DNA of 64,000 bases from Heminiphilus faecis (GTDB lineage Bacteria > Bacteroidota > Bacteroidia > Bacteroidales > Muribaculaceae), in contig NZ_VSMC01000017.1 in the NCBI RefSeq assembly GCF_008728965.1, forward strand, positions 1 to 64,000. Reading direction: 5' to 3'. This document shows positions 52,081 through 60,238 of the stretch, piece after piece. Both the position numbers and the translations under genes were made by a program. Within the stretch, counting starts at the first letter, position 1. Each line of letters begins with the position of its first letter. Under the pieces are notes generated by a model that was given only the letters and a program-made list of their open reading frames with translations, ran no database searches and was not told the origin of the DNA.

Positions 52081-53016
52081 TCAGAAGGGTTTACGGTATT
52101 TGTCGGGATTGGTGTCATCGAGTATGCTTAGGTAGGAGTTGTAGCGTGACTCCGCTATGCGGTGGTCGGCAAGGGCTTCGAGTACGGCGCATCCCGGTTC
52201 ATGGGTGTGGGTGCAATCGCTGTATCGGCAGTTGCAGGATATGTTGAATATCTCGGGAAAGAAGTGGGCTATTTCGTGGCGGTCAAAGTCTATTGTGCCG
52301 AAGCCTTTTATGCCCGGAGTGTCGATGACCCATCCGCCTTCGGGCAGGGGAAACATTTCGGAGAATGTGGTCGTGTGCATGCCGGTGTCGTGTATGTCCG
52401 ATATGGCGGCGGTGCGCAGGTCGAGTTCTGGCATGAGGTCGTTTATGATAGTCGATTTTCCGACGCCGGAATTGCCTGAAAGCAACGATACCTTACCGAC
52501 AAGACGGTTTCGCAGATTTTCGATGCCTGTGCCCTCTTTGGCCGAAATCTCAATAACGTCGTATCCAATGGAGCGGTACAGATAGGTTACAGCTTCGCAG
52601 TACTCATGCTCTTCGGGTTCTGTGAGCAGGTCGGTTTTGTTGATGACTATGGTTACCGGTATGCGATATGCTTCTGCCGTGGCAAGAAAGCGGTCGATGA
52701 ACGTAGTCGAAGTCACGGGATGGGAGAGTGTGACGACAAGAAATGCCCTGTCGACATTGGCCGCTATTATGTGTGACTCTTTCGACAGATTGCTTGCTCG
52801 TCGTATTATGTAATTCTCGCGAGGCTTTATGGCGGTGATGTAGGCATTGCCGTCAGGGTTTACGGTTATTGTCACTTTGTCGCCGACAGCTATTGGATTG
52901 GTGGTGCGTATGCCTTTCAGCCTGAAATTGCCCTTGACCTTACAATTCACATCACTTCCTTCATCGGTGTGGACGATATACCAGCTGCCGGTATTTTTTA
53001 TGACAAGTCCTTCCAT
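52081..53016 (-). CDS. rsgA: Ribosome small-subunit-dependent GTPase A
   Basis: The 311-residue protein has an N-terminal OB fold, the circularly permuted GTPase order with NKTD (126-129) before the Walker [10 protein letters not shown] (181-189), and a C-terminal zinc finger ([16 protein letters not shown]). RsgA helps late maturation of the 30S subunit. It sits between yjbQ (2 bp away) and the YrdC-family gene. Confidence 0.95.
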   Translation of the reverse strand: MEGLVIKNTGSWYIVHTDEGSDVNCKVKGNFRLKGIRTTNPIAVGDKVTITVNPDGNAYITAIKPRENYIIRRASNLSKESHIIAANVDRAFLVVTLSHPVTSTTFIDRFLATAEAYRIPVTIVINKTDLLTEPEEHEYCEAVTYLYRSIGYDVIEISAKEGTGIENLRNRLVGKVSLLSGNSGVGKSTIINDLMPELDLRTAAISDIHDTGMHTTTFSEMFPLPEGGWVIDTPGIKGFGTIDFDRHEIAHFFPEIFNISCNCRYSDCTHTHEPGCAVLEALADHRIAESRYNSYLSILDDTNPDKYRKPF

Positions 53017-53018
53017 GA

Positions 53019-53432
53019 TTATTCGCCGATTACAGTTACAACTATCTTGCGCGGCCCTCCGTAGTCGCGGAACTCACACAGATATATGCCTTGCCACATG
53101 CCGAGATTCAGACGGCCGCCGGTAACGGGAATGGTGAGCGACGTCCCTACGAGTACAGACTTGGCATGAGCCGGCATATCGTCGGATCCTTCCATGGTGT
53201 GCAGATAATACGTCGCGTTTTCAGGCACCATCCGGTCAAATATGGATGCAAGATCGCTACGTACATCGGGGTCGGCGTTTTCATTAAGCGCCAATGCTGC
53301 CGATGTGTGTTTTATGAGCAGGTTGATAATGCCTTTTGACGGCAGCCCGGTCAACTCTTTCTGTATGTCGCCCGTCACGAGGTGAATACCCCTTTTTCTC
53401 GGAGCGAGTGTAATCTCTTTCTGTAGTACCAT
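53019..53432 (-). CDS. YjbQ/UPF0047-family protein
   Basis: The 137-residue protein has the UPF0047 core: [29 protein letters not shown]-like [17 protein letters not shown], and [14 protein letters not shown]. Some members have thiamine-phosphate synthase activity, but the physiological role is unsettled. It is the first gene of the yjbQ-rsgA-YrdC operon. Its -7 box lies 4 nt from the ATG. Confidence 0.9.
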   Translation of the reverse strand: MVLQKEITLAPRKRGIHLVTGDIQKELTGLPSKGIINLLIKHTSAALALNENADPDVRSDLASIFDRMVPENATYYLHTMEGSDDMPAHAKSVLVGTSLTIPVTGGRLNLGMWQGIYLCEFRDYGGPRKIVVTVIGE

Positions 53433-53436
53433 AATA

Positions 53437-53467
53437 CAAAGATAGAGTAAAACGGTAACGGGGCAAA
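53437..53467 (-). promoter_or_regulatory. Promoter adjoining the yjbQ start codon
   Basis: On the minus strand TTTG (53467-53464) and TATCTTTG (53444-53437) are spaced by 19 bp. The ATG at 53432 follows 4 nt after the -7 box, implying a nearly leaderless mRNA. Confidence 0.68.
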
Positions 53468-53498
53468 ATCCTCGGGATGTTTTTTAAGGAGAGTAGGG

Positions 53499-54281
53499 TT
53501 ATTCATCCAGAATCTGTTTGCCGCCGCCGTTTACGACAAGTACCTGACCGCTTATCCACGCCGATGCCGGAGCTGCGAAATATAGTATGGCTCCGGCTAT
53601 GTCCGATACATTGCCAAGACGTCTGATCGGGGTGTGGCGCAGCATCTTCTCTTCAAGTTCAGGAGTTATGACCGATGCCAATGCATGGGTCCTGACAGCT
53701 CCCGGAGCTACGCAGTTGATGCGCACATCCATGGGCCCGAAGTCAAAAGCGAGATTGGCTGAAAGATGTGTTAATGCGGCTTTTGACGAGCCGTATATGC
53801 CCATATTGGGCTCGGTATTTGTACTGCTGATGGAGGTTATGTTGATGATGCTGCCATAGCCGGATTCGGCCATATGCGGCACTGTAAGCTGACAAAGCCT
53901 CCACGGTGCGAAGACATTGATTGAATATATACGTTCTACATACTCCCTGTCGATCTTGAACGGATTCTCACGGCCTCCTCCGCCAAGCCCGGCATTGTTG
54001 ACAAGTATGTTGACAGTGCCGTAAATGTCGATGGTTTTCTCTACGAGCCTGACAAGGTCGCCATCTTCGAGCACATTGCACGCTATGGCTGTGGCTATAC
54101 CGCCTTGTGCTGTGATTTCGTCGGCCGTAGTCCGGGCTTTGTCAGCCGACAGGTCGCTTACCATAACCGAAGCTCCTGCCGCGGCAAGAATGTTGCAGGC
54201 GCCTCGTCCTATGCCGTCGCCTCCGCCTGTCACTATGGCGACTTTGCCCGTGAGGTCAAAAAGTCTGTCGATATTATCCAT
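53499..54281 (-). CDS. SDR oxidoreductase, 7-alpha-hydroxysteroid dehydrogenase-like
   Basis: The 260-residue classical SDR has TGGGDGIG (18-25), VSDL with D43 favouring NAD, NNAG, and the catalytic S150, Y163 and K167 (YGSSK). Its C-terminal half, including APGAVRTHAL, VITPELEEKMLRHTPIRRLG and ISGQVLVVNGGG, closely follows E. coli HdhA as I remember it. This suggests oxidation of the 7-alpha hydroxyl of primary bile acids. A general 3-oxoacyl or sugar-alcohol SDR remains possible. It stands alone, divergent from the ECF sigma gene. Confidence 0.82.
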   Translation of the reverse strand: MDNIDRLFDLTGKVAIVTGGGDGIGRGACNILAAAGASVMVSDLSADKARTTADEITAQGGIATAIACNVLEDGDLVRLVEKTIDIYGTVNILVNNAGLGGGGRENPFKIDREYVERIYSINVFAPWRLCQLTVPHMAESGYGSIINITSISSTNTEPNMGIYGSSKAALTHLSANLAFDFGPMDVRINCVAPGAVRTHALASVITPELEEKMLRHTPIRRLGNVSDIAGAILYFAAPASAWISGQVLVVNGGGKQILDE

Positions 54282-54331
54282 AACAGCTTAAATTATATAC
54301 TAACTATAACAATGGCTTTCGGGATATTGAT

Positions 54332-54339
54332 TATGTTTG
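54332..54339 (+). promoter_or_regulatory. Possible -7 box for the ECF sigma operon
   Basis: TATGTTTG at 54332-54339 fits TAnnTTTG and lies 78 nt before the sigma ATG. Autoregulated ECF promoters have other consensus sequences, so the real start could differ. Confidence 0.35.
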
Positions 54340-54417
54340 CGGTTAAAAATAATTGCGAATCAGTGTTACAAACCGTAAAGATGTGCGTTTACTCGATAGA
54401 AACGACAGAAACAGGCA

Positions 54418-54915
54418 ATGGAGCAACATAAACTGACATCGACGTTTTTGAGGATTAGAGCGGGGCTCGGCCGATGTGCCGCGCGTATGCTCGGTGACGA
54501 CGATGCTGTAGATGATGCTCTTCAGGATGCTTTTTTCAGGTTGTGGCAACGACGCGATACAATAAAAACCGAGAAGGATGCGGAGTGCTTGTCGGTTACC
54601 ACGGTACGGAATGTGGCTCTTGACATGCTACGGCGACGAAAAGTAAGGCTTGCCGTGAGTATAGATGAAGCCGGCGATACGGCTGACTATGATGACTCCG
54701 AAGAACGAGAGGAGCTATACATGTGTGTAAAGGCGATAATAGACAGTCGTCTAAGTCCCCGTCAACAGGCAGTGCTTAAGATGCACGACCGTGACGGAAT
54801 GGCGTACTGCGATATTGCTGAAGAGATAGGAACGACGCAGGAAAATGTAAGAATGATACTGAGCCGCGCCAGAAAGACGATAAGAGAAATATATAAGGAG
54901 ACCCGATATGAATAG
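54418..54915 (+). CDS. ECF-type RNA polymerase sigma factor
   Basis: The 165-residue protein has sigma region 2 (DDDAVDDALQDAFFRLWQRRDTI, about 27-49) and region 4 (LSPRQQAVLKMHDRDGMAYCDIAEEIGTTQENVRMILSRARKTIRE, split here across about 112-160). The typical ECF architecture lacks regions 1 and 3. It overlaps the next gene, a probable anti-sigma, by 8 bp. Envelope genes directly downstream are likely targets. Confidence 0.9.
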   Translation: MEQHKLTSTFLRIRAGLGRCAARMLGDDDAVDDALQDAFFRLWQRRDTIKTEKDAECLSVTTVRNVALDMLRRRKVRLAVSIDEAGDTADYDDSEEREELYMCVKAIIDSRLSPRQQAVLKMHDRDGMAYCDIAEEIGTTQENVRMILSRARKTIREIYKETRYE

Positions 54916-55378
54916 ACATGAGTATAAACGACAGTCAATGCGTGAACTTGAATTATTGGCGGAACGCTATTTCGATTGCATTCTTGACGAAGAGGAAGAG
55001 GAGCGGTTTTTACGCCTGCTGGCTATGACAGACATGTCGAGTCCTGTTATAGATGAGGCTCGTGCTGTGGCCGGATATTGTGTGGCGGGGAAACAGCGTT
55101 CTGCAAAAACGTTTGTTCCGGTAAAAAGGCTGTTGCATGTTGCTGCCGCAATAGCGTTTATAATCATGGCGGGTGTGGGATACATAAGTTATGGCGAAAT
55201 GCCCGAAGAGGAGTGTTATGCCTATGTCGGCGGACAACGGATAGAGGACGATGACGATGTGTTCGGTCTTATGCATCATGATCTGTCAGTGCTTGAGGAG
55301 GCTTCGGCCGATGTAGGACTTGATGTAAGGACACAGATGCAGATGATGGGCGATGTTCTTGAAACAGTTGAATTTTAA
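54908..55378 (+). CDS. Putative membrane anti-sigma factor
   Basis: The 156-residue protein has an acidic cytoplasmic N-terminal part (about 1-75, LLAERYFDCILDEEEEERFL resembling a zinc-free anti-sigma helix bundle), one transmembrane helix (about 78-98), and an acidic periplasmic tail. It is not of the FecR type. The 8-bp overlap with the sigma gene argues for partnership. No family name comes to mind. Confidence 0.65.
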   Translation: MNRHEYKRQSMRELELLAERYFDCILDEEEEERFLRLLAMTDMSSPVIDEARAVAGYCVAGKQRSAKTFVPVKRLLHVAAAIAFIIMAGVGYISYGEMPEEECYAYVGGQRIEDDDDVFGLMHHDLSVLEEASADVGLDVRTQMQMMGDVLETVEF

Positions 55379-55390
55379 AAATGGTGCGAT

Positions 55391-55837
55391 ATGAAACTTA
55401 ACGCATTGATATTGACTATAGCTATGTTGCCGGCCGTTGCAGCCGGCGCGCAGGAGGGGCTGAGTGTAAACGGCCTGTTTAACGGGCCATACCGTGACAA
55501 CGTGCACGCTACCGAAACCGTGATAAGCGGGTCGGGGCTACAAGAGTACAATCTGTCGGTATACCATAGCCTTACTTTGTCGGGGATGTCCGATGAAGTG
55601 CCGGTGTTTGAGGCGGCGGTGCTGAAAGATGCGGCCGGAGCATTGGACAAGGAGGTGGCATTTCGCAACGGCAGACTTTATTACGGTTACTATACACTTA
55701 AACCGATGTCGGACGGTGAACTAAACCGCTATCTGTTTTATCTGAACCAACATGCGGTCGGCAAGGACAAACTGATACTGATATATATTGAAGGAAAGGC
55801 CGGACGTGCGGATGTGAAAAAAATGTTGAAAAAATAA
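55391..55837 (+). CDS. Small secreted protein, possibly DUF6108
   Basis: The 148-residue protein has a signal peptide (AVAAGA) and a compact domain with SLTLSGMSDEVPVFEAAVLKDA and GRLYYGYYTLKP. I believe it matches a Bacteroidota domain of unknown function (DUF6108), but I cannot check this. Placed between the anti-sigma and two beta-barrels, it is probably a periplasmic member of the same envelope system. Confidence 0.6.
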   Translation: MKLNALILTIAMLPAVAAGAQEGLSVNGLFNGPYRDNVHATETVISGSGLQEYNLSVYHSLTLSGMSDEVPVFEAAVLKDAAGALDKEVAFRNGRLYYGYYTLKPMSDGELNRYLFYLNQHAVGKDKLILIYIEGKAGRADVKKMLKK

Positions 55838-55850
55838 TATATACGATGCA

Positions 55851-56726
55851 ATGGAACAAAGATTTGTAATGCTGCTTATGACGGCTTTGGCCGTGTCTGT
55901 ATCGGCTCAACAGAATGAATCAGCCGATACCCTTCTTGTAGCCGATAAGGCCGAACAGGTGACCGTGGCCTCAACGGAAAACGGAGTGGTAGTGACAATC
56001 AACAATTATGACGGAAAAGCGACAGACTATATTTACAGTTCGCAAGTTACCGACAGTACCGTCGTTAATGAGGAGTGGATACTGAACATACCGGGATTTG
56101 TAAAAAAAACGCGCAGAAACAAAGGGGACACCTATGCGGTGAGCTATGGTATCTACATGGGCTTCATAAACACATTTGATACTCCTGACAATCTGAATCT
56201 TGCAGCCGGCCGCTCGATAGAGTGGGGTATGCTTAATCTGCTGGGATGGGAATACCGTCCGTGGCGCAATGGTCCGAGATGGTCGGCCGGTTTGGGCTTC
56301 GGCTTCAAAAGCTATCGCACCCACAAAGGCGGCACACGGTTTTACAAGAACTCCGACGGCGACTTTGTAGTAGATGACTATCCTGATGACACTTATGGAC
56401 GTCACTCGCGGTTGCAGATATTTCACCTGAATGTGCCGCTGATGATGACGCAGCGTGTTTATCGCGGATGGGGAGTAAGACTCGGAGCTGTAGTTAATTT
56501 CAATCTGCATGCATCGGCCAATTCATGCTATGACTACGACGGTATCGAGGTCAAGGAGTCATACAAAAGGCTTCAACAACGTAAGGTGACGGTCGATTTC
56601 ATGGCATCGGCCGGTCTGATTGGCAGTTTTGCAGTGTATGTGAAGTATTCGCCTGTCAGTGTCATGAAGTCGGGCTGTGGACCTGAAATTAAGTCGTTTT
56701 CGTTCGGCGTTATGCTCCCGATGTAA
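55851..56726 (+). CDS. Outer-membrane beta-barrel protein, first of a tandem pair
   Basis: The 291-residue protein has a signal peptide ending VSAQ, then a beta-rich plug-like N-terminal region and amphipathic strands (WSAGLGFGFKSYRTH, GWGVRLGAVVNFNLH, FAVYVKYSPVSVM). The C-terminus carries KSGCGPE then a strand ending in GVMLPM. The next gene encodes a diverged copy. An outer-membrane barrel of the PorT/OMP_b-brl type is likely; the function is unknown. Confidence 0.7.
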   Translation: MEQRFVMLLMTALAVSVSAQQNESADTLLVADKAEQVTVASTENGVVVTINNYDGKATDYIYSSQVTDSTVVNEEWILNIPGFVKKTRRNKGDTYAVSYGIYMGFINTFDTPDNLNLAAGRSIEWGMLNLLGWEYRPWRNGPRWSAGLGFGFKSYRTHKGGTRFYKNSDGDFVVDDYPDDTYGRHSRLQIFHLNVPLMMTQRVYRGWGVRLGAVVNFNLHASANSCYDYDGIEVKESYKRLQQRKVTVDFMASAGLIGSFAVYVKYSPVSVMKSGCGPEIKSFSFGVMLPM

Positions 56727-56743
56727 TGCGTAATTTGAGGATT

Positions 56744-57610
56744 ATGAAAAAGATGTTTGTCACAACGGTGCTTACTGCGGTTGCGATGTCGGCCGCGGCA
56801 GTGAGTGTAAATAAACCTGATACGATTATATCGGTTGACAACCCGGAGAAAATAGTGTTTACCGAGTCATCGGATGGTATTAGCCTCAGAATGAAACTTG
56901 CATCTGACAGTGTGGTTGAGTATGAATATGTAAGAGATGACAGCGATGTGTCTATATCGGCCGTGCGCAGGAAGCGTACGGGTTCCAACGGGCTATCGTT
57001 GCTGTATAAGACCGGACCCGTTGACTGGGATCTGATATTCGGTGGTGTCAGCGCGGGACTTGTGCATGCCGCAGGAGCGCCCTCCGGCATGCATGTCGAG
57101 GCGGCAAAGTCTTATGAAATTTCAGCTATATTTATACTCGGCCTGCGCGCTTACTGGAATCGCCATAATTGGCTTACTATCGGTATGGGATATAACTTGC
57201 GGGACTATGAACTCAATTCGACCGGTCGTTTTGTGAAGGCTGACGGAGCGATATCGGTGGAGCCTTATCCGGAAGGTGCTCATGCGGGACGTTCGCGGCT
57301 CAGGGCGGAGGCTATATCGATGCCGCTTATTTACGGTCATGATCTCGGACGGTATTTTTGTCTGCATGCGGGGCCGATTTTAAATGTGACTACCGGTAGC
57401 AGTCTCAAGACGACATATGAGGTGGGTCGCAATGAAGAGGGATATCGTGCCGGTGGCATATATGCACGTAAGATTACGGCAGACCTGTATGGAGCCGTGA
57501 CTTACCGCGGTTGGGGACTGTATGTGCGGTATTCGCCGATGAAGCTGATAAAGAGTGGCTGCGGACCGCAGTTCTCGACCGTGTCGACCGGAATCGTGTG
57601 GGCGATGTAA
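56744..57610 (+). CDS. Outer-membrane beta-barrel protein, second of a tandem pair
   Basis: I choose the ATG at 56744 (288 residues), because it follows a GAGG and gives a clean signal peptide (MKKMFVTTVLTAVAMSAAA); an ATG overlapping the upstream stop at 56726 is the alternative. Strands such as WLTIGMGYNLRDYELN and GWGLYVRYSPMKLI and the KSGCGPQ signature match the upstream gene. Their order and end sequences indicate an old tandem duplication. Confidence 0.7.
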   Translation: MKKMFVTTVLTAVAMSAAAVSVNKPDTIISVDNPEKIVFTESSDGISLRMKLASDSVVEYEYVRDDSDVSISAVRRKRTGSNGLSLLYKTGPVDWDLIFGGVSAGLVHAAGAPSGMHVEAAKSYEISAIFILGLRAYWNRHNWLTIGMGYNLRDYELNSTGRFVKADGAISVEPYPEGAHAGRSRLRAEAISMPLIYGHDLGRYFCLHAGPILNVTTGSSLKTTYEVGRNEEGYRAGGIYARKITADLYGAVTYRGWGLYVRYSPMKLIKSGCGPQFSTVSTGIVWAM

Positions 57611-57649
57611 AAATTGCCGGTTGGCGGCATAGCTTAGGTGAAAAACCGC

Positions 57650-57657
57650 TATCTTTG
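57650..57657 (+). promoter_or_regulatory. -7 box for the nuclease-mnmE pair
   Basis: TATCTTTG at 57650-57657 lies 7 nt before the ATG at 57665 (1 nt before an ATG at 57659), so the message would have little or no leader. Confidence 0.5.
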
Positions 57658-57664
57658 CATGATT

Positions 57665-58471
57665 ATGAAAAAGAAAATAATGTTTGCATTTGCGCTATTG
57701 TGCGTTTTTTGTCGAAGCATAGCCGGATGTTCCGGCGATAATCCAGAACAAAGCGCTGCGCCTGAACACATAGCCGGGCTTGAAAAAGTTATTACCGCTG
57801 CCGGGCTGCCGGAGCAGATTGTCGGTTACGAAGGCATGCTCGTGTCGTTTAACAAGGATGCCCATGTGCCTAACTGGGTAGCGTGGGAACTGACCGCCGA
57901 CGAGGTGGCCGGTACGGTGCCTCGTGCCAAAGATTTCCTTGTTGATAATTCGGTGGAAGGATGCGCCCTCCCGAAAGATTACTCTTATTCGGGTTATGAC
58001 CGTGGACACATGGCCCCGGCAGGTGATATGAAATGGAGCGAGACCGCTATGCAGCAGTCATTTTACATGACGAATATATGCCCTCAGAATAATGATCTGA
58101 ATTCAGGCGCTTGGATGCGTCTTGAGGAGAAATGCCGTACATGGGCTTTGGCCGACAGTGCTATCATGATTGTGGCAGGACCTGTGTTAAGTGATGAACT
58201 GACGGAGACAATAGGTGATACTGGAGTGGCGGTGCCCCGCCGGTTTTTTAAAGTGATACTTTCGCCCTATGCCAATCCTCCCAGAGGTATTGCGTTTATA
58301 ATGGATAATGGCAAAGTATCCGGCGGTATGCAGGCTGCATCGGTAACAATCGATGAAGTTGAGCGAATAACCGGCCATGATTTTTTCAGCGTGCTTCCTG
58401 ATGATGTTGAGGCGCAGGTGGAGTCGGAGTGCCGTTTCCACTATTGGAGTACACTAAAACCGAAAAAATGA
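57665..58471 (+). CDS. DNA/RNA non-specific endonuclease lipoprotein (NucA/EndoG type)
   Basis: From the ATG at 57665 the protein is 268 residues with an SPII signal (CRSIAGC). The catalytic motif DRGHMAPAGDM and the metal-binding NICPQNNDLN are those of the beta-beta-alpha-Me nuclease family that cuts single- and double-stranded nucleic acid. As a lipoprotein it probably degrades extracellular or surface-bound DNA for nutrients. It overlaps mnmE by 4 bp (ATGA). Confidence 0.9.
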   Translation: MKKKIMFAFALLCVFCRSIAGCSGDNPEQSAAPEHIAGLEKVITAAGLPEQIVGYEGMLVSFNKDAHVPNWVAWELTADEVAGTVPRAKDFLVDNSVEGCALPKDYSYSGYDRGHMAPAGDMKWSETAMQQSFYMTNICPQNNDLNSGAWMRLEEKCRTWALADSAIMIVAGPVLSDELTETIGDTGVAVPRRFFKVILSPYANPPRGIAFIMDNGKVSGGMQAASVTIDEVERITGHDFFSVLPDDVEAQVESECRFHYWSTLKPKK

Positions 58472-59958
58472 TGGAAGATACTATTTGCGCCGTATCGACT
58501 CCTCCCGGTATAGGCGGCATAGCTGTGGTGAGGATAAGTGGAAAGGATGCTGTGGCTATTGTGGACAAAGTGTGGCGAGGCAGAGAATTAAGCCGTGCGG
58601 CAAGTCATACGGCCCATCTCGGAGAAATAGTAGAAGAGAGCGGCGAAGTGCTTGATCAGGCCGTAGCCACGGTGTTTAGGGCGCCGAAGTCATTTACAGG
58701 AGAAGATGTGGTGGAGGTGTCGGTACACGGTTCGCGATGGATACAGCGCGAGGTTGTGAACCTGTTGGTGAGAAACGGTTGTCGCGTGGCTATGCCGGGA
58801 GAGTTTACGCGTCGGGCTTACGCATCGGGACGCATGGATCTCGCAGAAGCCGAGGCGGTGGCTGATATGATAGCGTCTTCGTCACGTGCTGCCCATCGTC
58901 TTGCCGTAAGTCAGATGAAAGGCGACTTTTCACGTTGTCTGAAAGAACTTCGCGACCGTCTGCTTGAACTTGCGTCAATGCTTGAGCTCGAACTTGACTT
59001 TTCGGAAGAAGAAGTGGAATTTGCATCGCGTGAAGCGTTGAAGGAGCTTGCGGCTCAGATATATGCTACTGTATCGCGACTTGTAGAGTCATTTTCGACC
59101 GGTTCGGCCATCAAGTCAGGTATACCGGTGGCTATCGTTGGGGCTACCAATGCCGGTAAGTCTACGCTGCTCAATCGTCTTGTAGGAGATAATCGTGCGA
59201 TAGTGAGCGATATCCACGGTACCACTCGTGATATCATAGAGGATATTATGGAAATCGATGGATTGCAGTTCCGGCTTGTCGATACGGCAGGACTCCGTGA
59301 CACTGACGACGTAGTGGAGTCGCTCGGCATAGAGCGCACGATGGAGCAGATAGACAGTGCGTCGATTGTCATTTGGGTTGTGGATTCAACATCCGGCCGT
59401 GATGAAATAGCCGATACGTGGGAACGAATACATGGACGTATACCTGAGGATGCGCACCTTATTGTGGCATGGAACAAAAGTGATGCTCTTGGCGATGGAG
59501 CTATGTATGCGCCGGAATGTTCGTTGCATAATATTATGACATCAGACGAGTCATCTGATTCTATGTCTTCCGGTAATGGAGGGGAATTGTCATCATCAAC
59601 TGTCACGCAGCAGCTATCGGTGGACATAAGGCCTTTTGAAGGCACAGTAAGCGAGGTGCATATTTCGGCTGCTACCGGCTCCGGAGTAGAAGAATTGTGT
59701 GCAAAGTTAACAGACGCGTCAGGTATAGGAGAATGGCAGGATAGTATTGTCGTGACAAATGCCCGCCACTATGAGGCGCTCGTGCACTCACAGGAGTCTG
59801 TGTCACGTGTCATCGAGGGACTCTCCCATAACCTCTCCGGTGACTTCATCGCTCAAGACATCCGCGAAACCATCCATTATCTTGGCGAAATCACCGGCGA
59901 AATCACCACCGACGACATCCTCGGCACCATCTTCTCTCGATTCTGCATCGGAAAATGA
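58468..59958 (+). CDS. mnmE: tRNA modification GTPase MnmE with an extended G domain
   Basis: The start at 58468 overlaps the nuclease stop; 58471 is equally likely (495-496 residues). The N-terminal tetrahydrofolate-binding domain (TICAVSTPPGIGGIAVVRISG), GATNAGKSTLLN, DTAGLRD, NKSD and the C-terminal FCIGK with the conserved cysteine are all present. MnmE with MnmG modifies U34 of tRNA. Between NKSD and SAATG there are roughly 40 more residues than in the E. coli protein, rich in Ser, Asp and Glu (about 59500-59640), so this loop is enlarged. A terminator follows at 60001-60023. Confidence 0.95.
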   Translation: MMEDTICAVSTPPGIGGIAVVRISGKDAVAIVDKVWRGRELSRAASHTAHLGEIVEESGEVLDQAVATVFRAPKSFTGEDVVEVSVHGSRWIQREVVNLLVRNGCRVAMPGEFTRRAYASGRMDLAEAEAVADMIASSSRAAHRLAVSQMKGDFSRCLKELRDRLLELASMLELELDFSEEEVEFASREALKELAAQIYATVSRLVESFSTGSAIKSGIPVAIVGATNAGKSTLLNRLVGDNRAIVSDIHGTTRDIIEDIMEIDGLQFRLVDTAGLRDTDDVVESLGIERTMEQIDSASIVIWVVDSTSGRDEIADTWERIHGRIPEDAHLIVAWNKSDALGDGAMYAPECSLHNIMTSDESSDSMSSGNGGELSSSTVTQQLSVDIRPFEGTVSEVHISAATGSGVEELCAKLTDASGIGEWQDSIVVTNARHYEALVHSQESVSRVIEGLSHNLSGDFIAQDIRETIHYLGEITGEITTDDILGTIFSRFCIGK

Positions 59959-60000
59959 CCGGCAATTAAAGATAGGCAACTATAAGTATAGATAAGTATT

Positions 60001-60023
60001 AAGGCGTTCAGTTTGAGCGCCTT
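60001..60023 (+). terminator. Terminator after mnmE
   Basis: AAGGCGTTC (60001-60009) pairs with GAGCGCCTT (60015-60023), with one G-U pair and a 5-nt loop, followed by a T-rich stretch. Confidence 0.72.
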
Positions 60024-60053
60024 TTCTTGTGTCCGGCTGTCGGCTGTTTAATC

Positions 60054-60072
60054 GGTAGAACTCGTTTCTACC
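60054..60072. repeat. Hairpin near the element's left side
   Basis: GGTAGAA (60054-60060) and TTCTACC (60066-60072) form a 7-bp stem with a 5-nt loop, followed by TGTTTTT. It could be a second terminator or part of an attachment region. CCGAGT (60119-60124) and ACTCGG (60136-60141) make another short inverted repeat nearby. Confidence 0.45.
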
Positions 60073-60150
60073 TGTTTTTCACTCCATTTTTGAACCACAT
60101 TTGTTGCTCGTCTGCTATCCGAGTCAAGTCGCTCTACTCGGTAGTGGATG

Positions 60151-60200
60151 ATGTTCATACTCGTTCACGCTCATTCAGGCATGTTCATACGGGTTCAACG
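60151..60200 (+). repeat. Five helically phased TTCA-core repeats
   Basis: The 50 bp divide into five 10-bp units, each with TTCA at the same place: GTTCA at 60153, 60163, 60183 and 60193, and ATTCA at 60173. The first and fourth units are identical (ATGTTCATAC). A 10-bp period puts each core on the same face of the helix, as in arrays of protein-binding sites. It lies 38 bp upstream of the first HTH gene of the integrative element. Confidence 0.75.
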
Positions 60201-60238
60201 AATTAGCTCAATGAGTGACACAATTTTAACTCAAAGTT

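Noticed and set aside
60151-60200. CRISPR array
   Set aside because: The repeats are 10 bp long with no spacers, and no cas genes are present.
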